Part shown: piece by piece, positions 1-6,750 of the stretch
Layout of the letters: each line of letters opens with the position of its first letter
Numbering within the stretch: the first letter of the stretch is position 1
Notes under the pieces: model-generated
Told to the model about the DNA's origin: nothing
What the model saw: the letters and a program-made list of their open reading frames with translations, nothing else
Databases searched by the model: none
Virus record (IMG/VR): IMGVR_UViG_3300045256_000282
Span: 62,001-126,000 of that record
Length of the DNA: 64,000 nucleotides
Source of the DNA: a virus
Direction: 5' to 3' (one strand)
Program-made: the position numbers and the translations under genes

Positions 1-92
1 ACCCGATCTCGCATCAGGTAGAGCACCTCTCCGCTGATCTCGCCAAAAACTGGGGTGACTGCCATTTCCTTGCAAGCTTGTCTTAAATCCAT
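1..92 (-). CDS. Hypothetical protein, 3' end cut by window edge
   Basis: Reading the minus strand from the ATG at 92, an open frame runs to the window edge without a stop (begins MDLRQACKEMAV). It starts two bases after the TAA of the upstream gene ending at 95, the tight spacing typical of this operon. Only about 30 residues are visible, so no function can be assigned. Confidence 0.6.
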   Translation of the reverse strand, partial: MDLRQACKEMAVTPVFGEISGEVLYLMRDR

Positions 93-94
93 AA

Positions 95-496
95 TTAATC
101 CCACCGCTTCTCGAACATGTACCAGTGATCAGTCCCTGCGGCAGATGCGATGGCTTCCTTAGCCATGATGTCAAACATGTACTCGGTCGTAGGGAGTAAG
201 AACATAAGCTCAAGAGCCTTGGCTTCGCCATCGGACATCATGCCCGGACCACGCTCTTGGCGAAGCCTATCGTCAAGCTTCATGATGAAGGCTTGATAAA
301 CGTGCTCAGAATCTTTCCAGCGATGACCATACTCGATCACCTGATCAACACCATAGTCTGTACCGGCATCGCGCTTTAAGTAAGCAGCAAACTCTGACTG
401 AGGCATAGCCTTGAAAAGGGAAATCTGATTCTCGATCGCAGCGATCGCCTTGGCCTTGAACTCTTTACCAAACTTCTTTGAATGACTGGTATACAT
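95..496 (-). CDS. Hypothetical phage protein, 133 aa
   Basis: Unrecognised soluble, mostly helical-looking protein of 133 residues with no signal peptide or clear motif. The ATG at 496 has a strong GAGGAG ribosome site about 6 nt upstream and a good sigma70-type promoter at 515-543, so it looks like the first gene of a short operon that continues into the partial gene at the window edge. Confidence 0.75.
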   Translation of the reverse strand: MYTSHSKKFGKEFKAKAIAAIENQISLFKAMPQSEFAAYLKRDAGTDYGVDQVIEYGHRWKDSEHVYQAFIMKLDDRLRQERGPGMMSDGEAKALELMFLLPTTEYMFDIMAKEAIASAAGTDHWYMFEKRWD

Positions 497-514
497 GTCG
501 ATCTCCTCGGATAC

Positions 515-543
515 AGTATCTCAAAGCCTATCAAACAAGTCAA
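515..543 (-). promoter_or_regulatory. Sigma70-type promoter with TTTGAGAT box
   Basis: On the minus strand, TTGACT and GATACT are separated by exactly 17 nt, just upstream of the gene starting at 496. The spacer end and -10 together read TTTGAGATACT, the same string as at 2424-2452 and nearly the same at 1703-1731. Confidence 0.7.
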
Positions 544-552
544 CAATTAATT

Positions 553-629
553 TGGTCCGCCACCAGGGGATTGCACCCTGCTCTAAACCGTTTATAAGAC
601 GGTTCCAGACCACTAGCCCGCCGTGGCGA
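553..629 (-). tRNA. Probable tRNA-Ile (anticodon UAU), degenerate D arm
   Basis: On the minus strand a 7-bp acceptor stem (623-629 with 557-563, first pair U-G) is followed at the 3' end by an encoded A-CCA. The anticodon stem ACCGT/ACGGT encloses the loop CTTATAA, giving anticodon TAT, which would read the rare AUA isoleucine codon. The T stem CAGGG/CCCTG has loop TGCAATC, with G where T55 is normal. The D arm only forms with two G-U pairs (CGGG/TCTG). The cloverleaf is recognisable but weak, so it could be a decayed tRNA. Confidence 0.55.
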
Positions 630-645
630 GTTCAAACGTGAATTG

Positions 646-888
646 TTAAGCCTTAGGTGAATCGTTTCGACGAGATGGCCCCTCGATGGGGATGATGTTC
701 AGGCGAACACCAACGATACGAAAAGCCTGGTCCTTATTGTAAGACCTCGCGTGATACTGCTTGGCGTCTTCATGATTAGAGAACAGTGGGCCTTGTCGGC
801 CAAACTTACCACGGCTTCCATCCTGAGTTCTCTCCTGAACGAGCAGGTGATATCCAATTTTTTCATGTGTCTTGCGTAGGCGTTTCAT
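646..888 (-). CDS. Hypothetical small basic protein, 80 aa
   Basis: Basic 80-residue protein starting MKRLRKTHEKIG, overlapping the stop of the upstream gene by four bases (ATGA at 885-888), which implies coupled translation. No family recognised. It is the last gene before the tRNA at 553-629. Confidence 0.65.
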   Translation of the reverse strand: MKRLRKTHEKIGYHLLVQERTQDGSRGKFGRQGPLFSNHEDAKQYHARSYNKDQAFRIVGVRLNIIPIEGPSRRNDSPKA

Positions 889-1145
889 TTGTTCTTCCTC
901 TTTCTTTCGATTCTCTTGATCGTTTTGATCATACCAATTGACATTAGCACAAAGTGAGACCGAAGCATAGCTCTGTTTGCTAGGATCTTTCGGATCTTGT
1001 TAAACCGTGGATACAGGATAAGGCGCTTCCACAAGGGAAAAGACTCAAGCCTAGCAAGGCCACTAAGCCTGCGCTTCTCGATCCTTTGACCCATCGCCAT
1101 CGTATCTCTCGCCATCTTTCTTGGTCCGTCCATATCTTCGTTCAT
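885..1145 (-). CDS. Hypothetical very basic protein, 86 aa
   Basis: Very Arg/Lys-rich protein with a central hydrophobic stretch near residues 55-75 (SHFVLMSIGMI), perhaps membrane-associated. It begins 1 nt after the stop of the gene at 1147-1434 and overlaps the next gene by 4 nt. No recognised family. Confidence 0.6.
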   Translation of the reverse strand: MNEDMDGPRKMARDTMAMGQRIEKRRLSGLARLESFPLWKRLILYPRFNKIRKILANRAMLRSHFVLMSIGMIKTIKRIERKRKNK

Positions 1146-1146
1146 T

Positions 1147-1434
1147 TTACGTATTAACCTCCTCTGAAAAATCAGTAAGTTTTGACAGAAAAACTCTCAT
1201 CTCATAACCGTGATCTTTATCAAGGCCCTCAGTGATACCAACATCTCCGAACCTCGAGGCCATGGTCACCCTGACTCTCAGGTTGTTCCAGGTAGCATAG
1301 AGCTTCGGAACTCCCCATCTCCATCGCCTAATCTGCCAGTAAGCAGGGATGCGCTTATACAAGAGGAACTTGCGAAGCGCCTTTGCTTGGCTCTTGTCCC
1401 TGATGTAGTCGTCGCAATGCTTAGGCTCGGTCAT
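1147..1434 (-). CDS. Hypothetical protein, 95 aa
   Basis: Unrecognised 95-residue protein, first gene of a three-gene run (1434 down to 646). A TTGACC-17 nt-GATGAT promoter lies directly upstream at 1441-1469, very close to the ATG at 1434, so the leader would be very short. Confidence 0.65.
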   Translation of the reverse strand: MTEPKHCDDYIRDKSQAKALRKFLLYKRIPAYWQIRRWRWGVPKLYATWNNLRVRVTMASRFGDVGITEGLDKDHGYEMRVFLSKLTDFSEEVNT

Positions 1435-1440
1435 ATCGCA

Positions 1441-1469
1441 ATCATCCCAGAATAATGTTATCAGGTCAA
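1441..1469 (-). promoter_or_regulatory. Sigma70-type promoter
   Basis: Minus-strand TTGACC and GATGAT with a 17-nt spacer. The -10 ends only about 7 nt before the ATG at 1434, so either the transcript is nearly leaderless or the true start is further in. Confidence 0.55.
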
Positions 1470-1480
1470 CTCGCAGGTGT

Positions 1481-1681
1481 TTATGCTGCTTCCACCAAGG
1501 TCACTTCAACCTTTCCAAGGAAAGGACGATCAAACGTAGCGCCAATTGCACCCTCTTGAGAAAGCTTGATTACGTGAGCGGTGATCTCAGCAACCATAGG
1601 ATCGGCGAGAGCTTCTTGAGTCGTCATCTCTACCGTGGTGAAGTTACCTGAGAATGTTTTAAACTTAAATTGAACTTTCAT
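1481..1681 (-). CDS. Hypothetical protein, 66 aa
   Basis: Small protein with alternating hydrophobic and polar residues (MKVQFKFKTFSGNF at the start), suggesting a beta-rich fold. It has its own promoter at 1703-1731 and a GGAGAT ribosome site, so it looks monocistronic. Family not recognised. Confidence 0.65.
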   Translation of the reverse strand: MKVQFKFKTFSGNFTTVEMTTQEALADPMVAEITAHVIKLSQEGAIGATFDRPFLGKVEVTLVEAA

Positions 1682-1702
1682 ATGCCGATCTCCTATGATT
1701 AG

Positions 1703-1731
1703 AGCATCTCAAATTCGATTAAATCTGTCAA
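1703..1731 (-). promoter_or_regulatory. Sigma70-type promoter with TTTGAGAT box
   Basis: Minus-strand TTGACA, 17-nt spacer, GATGCT. The spacer end plus -10 reads TTTGAGATGCT, matching the box seen at 515-543 and 2424-2452. Drives the gene starting at 1681. Confidence 0.7.
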
Positions 1732-2163
1732 CTATTTTCTTGATCGCAAATCCGCTATGTATTCACCATGGTGTGTCCCGTAACACGCACCCAGCGTATA
1801 CTCGTTCATTATGCTCTTAGGGCATCCGTCAGGGAGAGATGAGTTATCATGTCCCAACCCCATGGCGCAATGTCCAAGCTCGTGGTATATAAGCTCCTCA
1901 CGCGCTAGATCGTCAGACTGATCCCAGAACTCCTTATCGATCTCGATGTCACGTCTTCCGTCGCTGTAGGTTGTACACTGGCCAACTATCGGAGCCTTAG
2001 TATCTCCGAACACTGCGTTGATTCCAGCAGTATAAACTCCGATATCATTCTCGAATCTCTTCAGGTACGGACTGAGCACCTCATCTACGACCGCGACTGG
2101 TTTTGAGTCTCTCTTGCCGCAACCTGTCAGGATCATCATCGCTATCAGGATGATAACTCTCAT
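1732..2163 (-). CDS. Predicted lipoprotein zinc metalloprotease (zincin), copy A
   Basis: 143 residues from the ATG at 2163, which follows the upstream TAA by 1 nt; a longer in-frame start at 2211 would bury the signal peptide. A lipoprotein signal ends at the lipobox LTGC (Cys15). The core is HELGH at 94-98 with a third His at 105 (HExxH, six residues, His), followed by CPKSIM at 114-119, where Met119 may be the Met-turn of metzincin-like enzymes. Classical metzincins have one residue fewer before the third His. Likely a periplasmic or outer-membrane-anchored protease. A paralogue lies at 30529-31116. Substrate unknown. Confidence 0.7.
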   Translation of the reverse strand: MRVIILIAMMILTGCGKRDSKPVAVVDEVLSPYLKRFENDIGVYTAGINAVFGDTKAPIVGQCTTYSDGRRDIEIDKEFWDQSDDLAREELIYHELGHCAMGLGHDNSSLPDGCPKSIMNEYTLGACYGTHHGEYIADLRSRK

Positions 2164-2164
2164 A

Positions 2165-2404
2165 TTATGACCCAACCACGTCGTAGATCGACACGAGGAG
2201 GTCACGAGCAACTTGAGCCTTACCTTGGGCTAACACGTCGCCGTTAAGCATAGCGTAGGCTGTGTAAACACCATTCTCGTACTGGATCTCGATGTTGCCA
2301 AGCTTTGTCTGGGTAACTGCTACTGCGCCAGTCTTACGAGCAAGGGCTAAGTCTTGGTTTGCGAACTTGATGAGTTGAGCTTTGATGACTTGTAAGTTGT
2401 TCAT
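2165..2404 (-). CDS. Hypothetical protein, 79 aa
   Basis: Start taken at ATG 2404 because AAGAGG lies 7 nt upstream; an upstream extension to 2452 would run through the promoter. The product (MNNLQVIKAQ start) has no recognised domain. It is the first gene of a pair with the lipoprotein zincin, so it may act with it. Confidence 0.65.
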   Translation of the reverse strand: MNNLQVIKAQLIKFANQDLALARKTGAVAVTQTKLGNIEIQYENGVYTAYAMLNGDVLAQGKAQVARDLLVSIYDVVGS

Positions 2405-2423
2405 ATCGTTACCTCTTGAATAC

Positions 2424-2452
2424 AGTATCTCAAAGGCGACTAAATATGTCAA
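2424..2452 (-). promoter_or_regulatory. Sigma70-type promoter with TTTGAGAT box
   Basis: Minus-strand TTGACA, 17-nt spacer, GATACT, with TTTGAGATACTGTAT across the -10, almost identical to 515-543. Heads the 79-aa gene and the lipoprotein zincin. Confidence 0.75.
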
Positions 2453-2651
2453 ATATTATCTTACGTAACATAAAATTGTGTTACGTCTTGTGTTACACAT
2501 GTGTCTTTTGTGACACATGTCGTCGGTATGTCGTCGCCCATCTGTTGAGAGCTATCTCAAATGTTTAAAGCTTCGTGGCCTAAATGTTGAGAGCTTAAAA
2601 TTTGGCCGCATTATCGTAGCGGCTCCCCTCACGCGACTAGGGGTCGATTAA
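2453..2651. other. Repeat-rich intergenic region
   Basis: No gene seen. It holds a hairpin with 9-bp arms (2497-2505 with 2512-2520, loop TTTTGT), two copies of TTGTGTTAC, two copies of ATGTCGTCG, an inverted repeat TTGAGA-4 nt-TCTCAA (2545-2560), and a second TGTTGAGAGCT around 2585. Near 2605-2640 lie two short GC hairpins (GGCCGC..GCGGC and CCCCT..AGGGG) just past the gene ending at 2652, possibly a terminator, though no T run follows. Confidence 0.5.
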
Positions 2652-3077
2652 TTAGAACTCGATGCCAAGGGAGACCATACCAGTCTTGTTGGTAAGCCCT
2701 TGCACGCCTAACAGAAGGTCAGAGTCTTCGCCTAGGCGTCGGCTGTAGCCAAGACCACCCACGGCTCCGTACTTTTGTTCTGCTTCGATAGCTGTTCCGT
2801 TACGCTGAGCGTCGATGCCGTTAGGACCGACACCACCCATGATCTGAACCAGGTTCATCTTGCGCTTGACCACGGTACGAACGACCGCGATCTTCTTCTC
2901 GACGACCTTCTCCACGACCTTAACAACTGGCTTCTCTACTACCACGGTCTTAACTACCGTGCGAACCTGACAAGATGCTGGCTTCTTCTTAGCAACCGGC
3001 TTCTTGTGGCAAGGGCATTGGTCTGCCATTGCGTTTACCGACATCAAACCTACTACTAAAGCGATGATCATTTTCAT
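2652..3077 (-). CDS. Exported protein with Val/Lys-rich repeat
   Basis: 141 residues from ATG 3077, with GGAGAA 8 nt upstream. An N-terminal signal peptide probably cleaves after AMA (about residue 18). A CPCHKKP segment and a Val/Lys/Glu repeat (VVEKPVVKVVEKVVEKK) follow at about 45-75, then a C-terminal part with alternating residues ending in LGIEF, a pattern seen at the ends of outer-membrane strands. Role unknown; one of several envelope-targeted products in this block. Confidence 0.65.
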   Translation of the reverse strand: MKMIIALVVGLMSVNAMADQCPCHKKPVAKKKPASCQVRTVVKTVVVEKPVVKVVEKVVEKKIAVVRTVVKRKMNLVQIMGGVGPNGIDAQRNGTAIEAEQKYGAVGGLGYSRRLGEDSDLLLGVQGLTNKTGMVSLGIEF

Positions 3078-3096
3078 ATGCGTTCTCCTTATGTCC

Positions 3097-3125
3097 AAGT
3101 TAACAAAATGGATTAATTTAGTCAA
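3097..3125 (-). promoter_or_regulatory. Sigma70-type promoter
   Basis: Minus-strand TTGACT, 17-nt spacer, TAACTT, about 20 nt upstream of the exported-protein start at 3077. Confidence 0.6.
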
Positions 3126-3170
3126 GATAATAAAAAAGGGGGCGGTCGAAGGAAACCGCCCCCAGCACTC

Positions 3171-4451
3171 TTAGTGTGTCAAGAGTGACTTACCAACGAC
3201 CGTTCTAGCGATCGTTGAGGATGACCATTCAAGGAGTAACGCGATCTGTGTGCGAGGACCTTGGAAGTAATCGATCTGGAAGGCATGACTACCTTGCGAC
3301 AAGAAGCCAGTGGCGGTCTTGGTCGAAGGAGCATGCAAACCGTCATGATTAAGCGCCACAGCTCCGTCAAGCTTAAGGATCGCACCATCGTCAGCCGTGA
3401 GGTAGAACGTGTAGGTGTCTGCCTTAGCAACCGCAAGCTTACCTACGCAGCGAAGTCCGTACCACTCTAGGTACTTGGTTCGAACAGAGCTGTCGTTGAT
3501 CTTAGGGAAGCCGCCAGCGTAGTTCGTGTCGCCAACGTCGAGTTGGTCCATGACGAAGGTATACACCGGAGTCATCGTGCTGAAATCAGGTACGTTAGAA
3601 GGCTTAGTAGCGATCAGGTCGTACATCTTGCAAGACAATCCAGCCTGAACCGTGGGAGCCTTAGGCTTCTTCACGCAATAGGCGTTGTCGTACTTGTCTT
3701 TCTTGAGCTGCTCGGTAGCCTTACATTTAGGCGTACCGCGGCTGCTGATTGGGGCATCGTACACACGGCCAGCAAGAAGCGCTGCACCAAGTTCAAGCTC
3801 GTTCTCAACGTCCACGTCAACCGACTGACTTACGTTGGTCGTCTGAGTGTTCGTCTGCGTATTAGTCTGAGACTGGTTGTTTGACTGGTCCTGGCTGTTG
3901 CTGTTCGTCGAGCTGTTGTTCGTCGAGTTGTTAGCAGAGTTAGACGCAGTCCCGCTGTTGCTCACCGTGCCGCTGTTGTTGGCGTTGGAGCTTGACGTGC
4001 TGTTACCAGCCGAAGATGTCGAGCTACCGCCAGCTCCGCCAGTTGCCGATGCGTTACCGCTCGAGATCTGGTTGCTGTTAGAAGCCGAACCACCCTGAGC
4101 ACTACCGCCCTGAGAAGTTGACGTGTTGCTGTTGCTGTTCGTAGCGCTTCCACCCTGTGAGGTTGAAGTTCCACCAGTAGCAGTGCTTGAACCACCTTGC
4201 GAGGTTGAGTTCGAGCTACCGCCAGAGGCAGAGTTGTCGTTGGTGCTGTTGCCGCTGTTGCTGATGCTTCCACCAGAACCCCCTGCACCTCCTGCTCCAC
4301 CAGCACCGCCAGCAGAACTATTGTTGATGTCGATGTTGATCGTTGGCGCAGGTAAACCTGATCCACCGCTGCCAGTTTCGTATACTACCTTTTCCTTACC
4401 ACAACCCGTAAGAGCCAAAGCCCCTGCGAGGATAAAAATACTCGTTTTCAT
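3171..4451 (-). CDS. PA14-domain lipoprotein with Ser/Asn/Gly linker
   Basis: 426 residues. A lipoprotein signal ends at LTGC (Cys17). Residues about 45-215 are low-complexity Ser/Asn/Gly/Thr, with repeats such as SQGGS and GGAGGAGG. The C-terminal 160 residues contain Cys pairs and a PA14-like region (YTFYLTADDGAILKLDG, then a QIDYFQG-type strand). PA14 domains usually bind glycans. The layout suggests a surface-anchored binding domain on a long flexible stalk, made inside the host and displayed on its envelope. It has its own promoter (4493-4521) and AAGGAGAA ribosome site, and is followed by a stop-proximal gap only. A role in superinfection exclusion or adhesion is inference. Confidence 0.75.
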   Translation of the reverse strand: MKTSIFILAGALALTGCGKEKVVYETGSGGSGLPAPTINIDINNSSAGGAGGAGGAGGSGGSISNSGNSTNDNSASGGSSNSTSQGGSSTATGGTSTSQGGSATNSNSNTSTSQGGSAQGGSASNSNQISSGNASATGGAGGSSTSSAGNSTSSSNANNSGTVSNSGTASNSANNSTNNSSTNSNSQDQSNNQSQTNTQTNTQTTNVSQSVDVDVENELELGAALLAGRVYDAPISSRGTPKCKATEQLKKDKYDNAYCVKKPKAPTVQAGLSCKMYDLIATKPSNVPDFSTMTPVYTFVMDQLDVGDTNYAGGFPKINDSSVRTKYLEWYGLRCVGKLAVAKADTYTFYLTADDGAILKLDGAVALNHDGLHAPSTKTATGFLSQGSHAFQIDYFQGPRTQIALLLEWSSSTIARTVVGKSLLTH

Positions 4452-4492
4452 GCGTTCTCCTTCGTTTTACGTAGGGATATACCTACACGTTG

Positions 4493-4521
4493 AATATATC
4501 CTGATCCATCGACTTGGTCAA
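4493..4521 (-). promoter_or_regulatory. Sigma70-type promoter
   Basis: Minus-strand TTGACC, 17-nt spacer, TATATT, the best -10 in the set. It drives the PA14 lipoprotein gene starting at 4451. Confidence 0.75.
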
Positions 4522-4527
4522 GTATGT

Positions 4528-5661
4528 TTAAGCTTCTCGTAAACCATCGAAATCTTTAGCGTTACACTCTTCTTTAAATCGATCGTATTGCTTGTTCGCA
4601 TAATCCTTAAGACTCAAGGGCTTACCCACGTACGCTTCCATCGTCAGAGGAAACAGTCTACCCATCGAACCCTGACTCTTGATCGCGTAATCCTTGCGCG
4701 TCTCGTGCTTGTTCTCGGCGTGAAACTTCTCAACCTCTTTTAAGGCCCAAGAAAGCTCCTTCGTGACCACGGACTCGACCCTGCTCAGCAGCTCGAGTGC
4801 TGTTGGGTCGTCGCTAAGCGCAGCCCGCATGTCGTCTGCCTTCTCCTCAAGAACGGCCTCAAGGCAGTAACGGAAATTCAAAGCGCCATCTTTTACCTTG
4901 TGCTTCTGCACGTACCAGTCGGTCTTCACCTTGACCATCTGACCGCTCTTCAGCACCCAGATGAACCCCTCGATGTTCTCCATTTCCCGTACTATGTGCT
5001 GTTTAGTATAAAATGCCGTATCTAAATCAAACTTTTTCGTGCAGAATCCTTCGACGAAGTTCTCCCAAACCTTAGGGAACGTCTTGATCTGACTTATCGG
5101 CATGTACTTACCAGTGTACTTGTGCCTTACGTTCAGCACTACCAACTTCTCTTCCTGGTATTTCACAACGATTCGGTTGTTAGGAGCAACGTACTCCATG
5201 TTTACCGTGTACTCCATCCTGTCAAGCTCCAAAAGCTCGGACACGAACTTGTAACCCATGGAATATGCTAAGTTTCTAGCCCAAAGAGCCTGGTCTGACG
5301 ACAGAGTTCCCTTCGTCTTTGTGAACAAAACATTATCTACGACGTATGTTGATATCAAGCTACCGTCCAGCTTGGTCATAACCCTCTCCACATCGCTAGG
5401 CTCGATGCACTGGGTCATAGGATTCTCGTTTAGGTTGAAGAACTTCTCCATAGGACGAGATGCGATCCTGACCGGCTCTCCGCCGTCCATCTCAAACATG
5501 ATCCCGCGAGCCTCAAGAGCCCCGTCCTTCAGCCAATCCGCGTATGAGCAGTACCTGTAGTTGAATATTCGAAACGTTCGACCAAGCATGAACTCGTCCT
5601 TGTAGTAGAAAGAGTTCGAATCTTTGACCAACTTCATCAAGTTACTGTAAAGAAGCATCAT
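4528..5661 (-). CDS. rnlA: T4-type RNA ligase 1
   Basis: 377 residues from ATG 5661 (AGAGGT upstream; the next codon is also ATG). ATP-dependent RNA ligase that seals 5'-phosphate to 3'-hydroxyl RNA ends; in T4 it repairs tRNAs cut by host anticodon nucleases. The sequence follows T4 Rnl1 closely: GRTFRIFNY near 27, ARGIMFEMDG at 51-60, RIASRPMEKFFNLNEN at 65-80, and the nucleotidyl-transfer lysine in KLDGSL (Lys97). Length matches T4 Rnl1 (about 374). No polynucleotide kinase partner is visible in the window. Divergent from the phosphoesterase at 5705. Confidence 0.95.
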   Translation of the reverse strand: MMLLYSNLMKLVKDSNSFYYKDEFMLGRTFRIFNYRYCSYADWLKDGALEARGIMFEMDGGEPVRIASRPMEKFFNLNENPMTQCIEPSDVERVMTKLDGSLISTYVVDNVLFTKTKGTLSSDQALWARNLAYSMGYKFVSELLELDRMEYTVNMEYVAPNNRIVVKYQEEKLVVLNVRHKYTGKYMPISQIKTFPKVWENFVEGFCTKKFDLDTAFYTKQHIVREMENIEGFIWVLKSGQMVKVKTDWYVQKHKVKDGALNFRYCLEAVLEEKADDMRAALSDDPTALELLSRVESVVTKELSWALKEVEKFHAENKHETRKDYAIKSQGSMGRLFPLTMEAYVGKPLSLKDYANKQYDRFKEECNAKDFDGLREA

Positions 5662-5704
5662 AGGCACCTCTACCACATGATAATATGTTTGCAAGGATTT
5701 TACA

Positions 5705-6346
5705 ATGAAAATTTTGCTACTTTCAGACACCCATGGCCAAAAAGTTAAGAATCTACCTAAGGCCGACCTACTGATCCACTCAGGGGACTGGTCAGGTGCT
5801 GGTACGTACAAGGAGACTCGAGACCTCATCGAGTGGCTCCAGACGATCAAGCACAAGTTCGGCAAGATTGTCGTAGTTCCCGGCAACCACGACAGATGGG
5901 TAGAGGCCAATCAAGCACAAGCCAAACGAGAGTTTGCAGATAACGACATGGAGCTTCTGATCCATGAGTCAACCTTCCATATGGGTGCTATCATATACGG
6001 TCACCCGATGACGCCGATCTTCGGTAACTGGGCTTTTATGGGAAATGATCGCCAGAGGAAGCTCGCGGCTGATGCTATACCTCTTGATACCTCGATCCTG
6101 GTCAGTCATGGTCCACCGCTGGGCTACCTGGACAAGCTAGCAGAGAACGGCTCGGCTCCAGGCATGTCCGTAGGGTGTAAGCACCTAGCAGAGGCGGTTC
6201 TACGGGTTCAACCTGAGATGCACGTATTTGGTCACATACACGAGGGAAGTGGAGTCATGACGCTGGGCAAGACATTACTGGTCAACGCGTCACACATGGA
6301 CGAGTACTACACGCCAACGAACGCGTTCAAGGTTGTTTACCTATAA
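5705..6346 (+). CDS. Calcineurin-like metallophosphoesterase
   Basis: 213 residues. Metal-binding motifs of the family are in order: SDTH at 7-10, HSGDW at 25-29, PGNHD at about 59-63, SHG near 135, and FGHIHEG near 175. It hydrolyses phosphoesters; the substrate is not evident. It is the only plus-strand gene in the first 22 kb and shares a 43-bp AT-rich divergent promoter gap with RNA ligase 1, so a joint role in RNA end processing is possible but only inferred. Confidence 0.85.
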   Translation: MKILLLSDTHGQKVKNLPKADLLIHSGDWSGAGTYKETRDLIEWLQTIKHKFGKIVVVPGNHDRWVEANQAQAKREFADNDMELLIHESTFHMGAIIYGHPMTPIFGNWAFMGNDRQRKLAADAIPLDTSILVSHGPPLGYLDKLAENGSAPGMSVGCKHLAEAVLRVQPEMHVFGHIHEGSGVMTLGKTLLVNASHMDEYYTPTNAFKVVYL

Positions 6347-6361
6347 GCGGACATTTTATGG

Positions 6362-6376
6362 GGGTTAAATTAACCC
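6362..6376. terminator. Possible bidirectional terminator hairpin
   Basis: A GGGTTA-AAT-TAACCC hairpin lies between the convergent ends of the phosphoesterase (6346) and the zinc-finger miniprotein (6365), partly overlapping the latter's last codons. No strong T run follows on either strand, so this is weak. Confidence 0.3.
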
Positions 6377-6535
6377 TATTGACGACCTTTTTTGGGGGGT
6401 ATCCTTGGCGTAGCATTCCTTCGAACAGAAATGCATGATGCGACCCTTCTTCGTGGTGCGGGCGATACAAACCCTCTCACCATTGCCTAGTAAGATGCGA
6501 CAGATATCACAGATGATTCCGCCGATCTTGATCAC
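6365..6535 (-). CDS. TRASH/MYM-like zinc-binding miniprotein, 56 aa
   Basis: A GTG start at 6535 overlaps the upstream stop (GTGA). The 56-residue product has CDIC at 9-12 and FCSNECY with cysteines at 37 and 41, the C-x2-C...C-x3-C spacing of treble-clef TRASH/MYM fingers. Function unknown; it may bind a protein or nucleic acid. It ends a long coupled run that begins further upstream. Confidence 0.65.
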   Translation of the reverse strand: MIKIGGIICDICRILLGNGERVCIARTTKKGRIMHFCSKECYAKDTPQKRSSIGLI

Positions 6536-6750
6536 GCGGGGTCCTCTTCAAGCTCAGACCAGTTTGGATACTGATCTTTCGTGATTAAAACTTTCTCAGC
6601 CTCACCTTGGAAGTTGCTGTAATTTCGGTTCCAGTATAAAACAGTTGCCTCGGTACCCTCGTCAGTTTCTTTCACAGAACCGATGATAGCGATGTCGATG
6701 TCTAAGCAGTTCTTGTGACGGTAGTACTTCCAGGACTTAAACGGTGTCAT
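6532..6750 (-). CDS. Hypothetical protein, 72 aa
   Basis: The start is taken at ATG 6750 because it overlaps the upstream stop (ATGA) and has GAGAGG upstream; the frame stays open to 6789, but that would overlap the upstream gene. Beta-rich 72-residue product (MTPFKSWKYYRH start). Family not recognised. Confidence 0.65.
   Translation of the reverse strand: MTPFKSWKYYRHKNCLDIDIAIIGSVKETDEGTEATVLYWNRNYSNFQGEAEKVLITKDQYPNWSELEEDPA

Noticed and set aside
3877-4542. Long Leu/Pro-rich plus-strand frames opposite the PA14 lipoprotein gene
   Set aside because: They are mirror frames of the low-complexity Ser/Asn/Gly coding region and have no ribosome sites or promoters.
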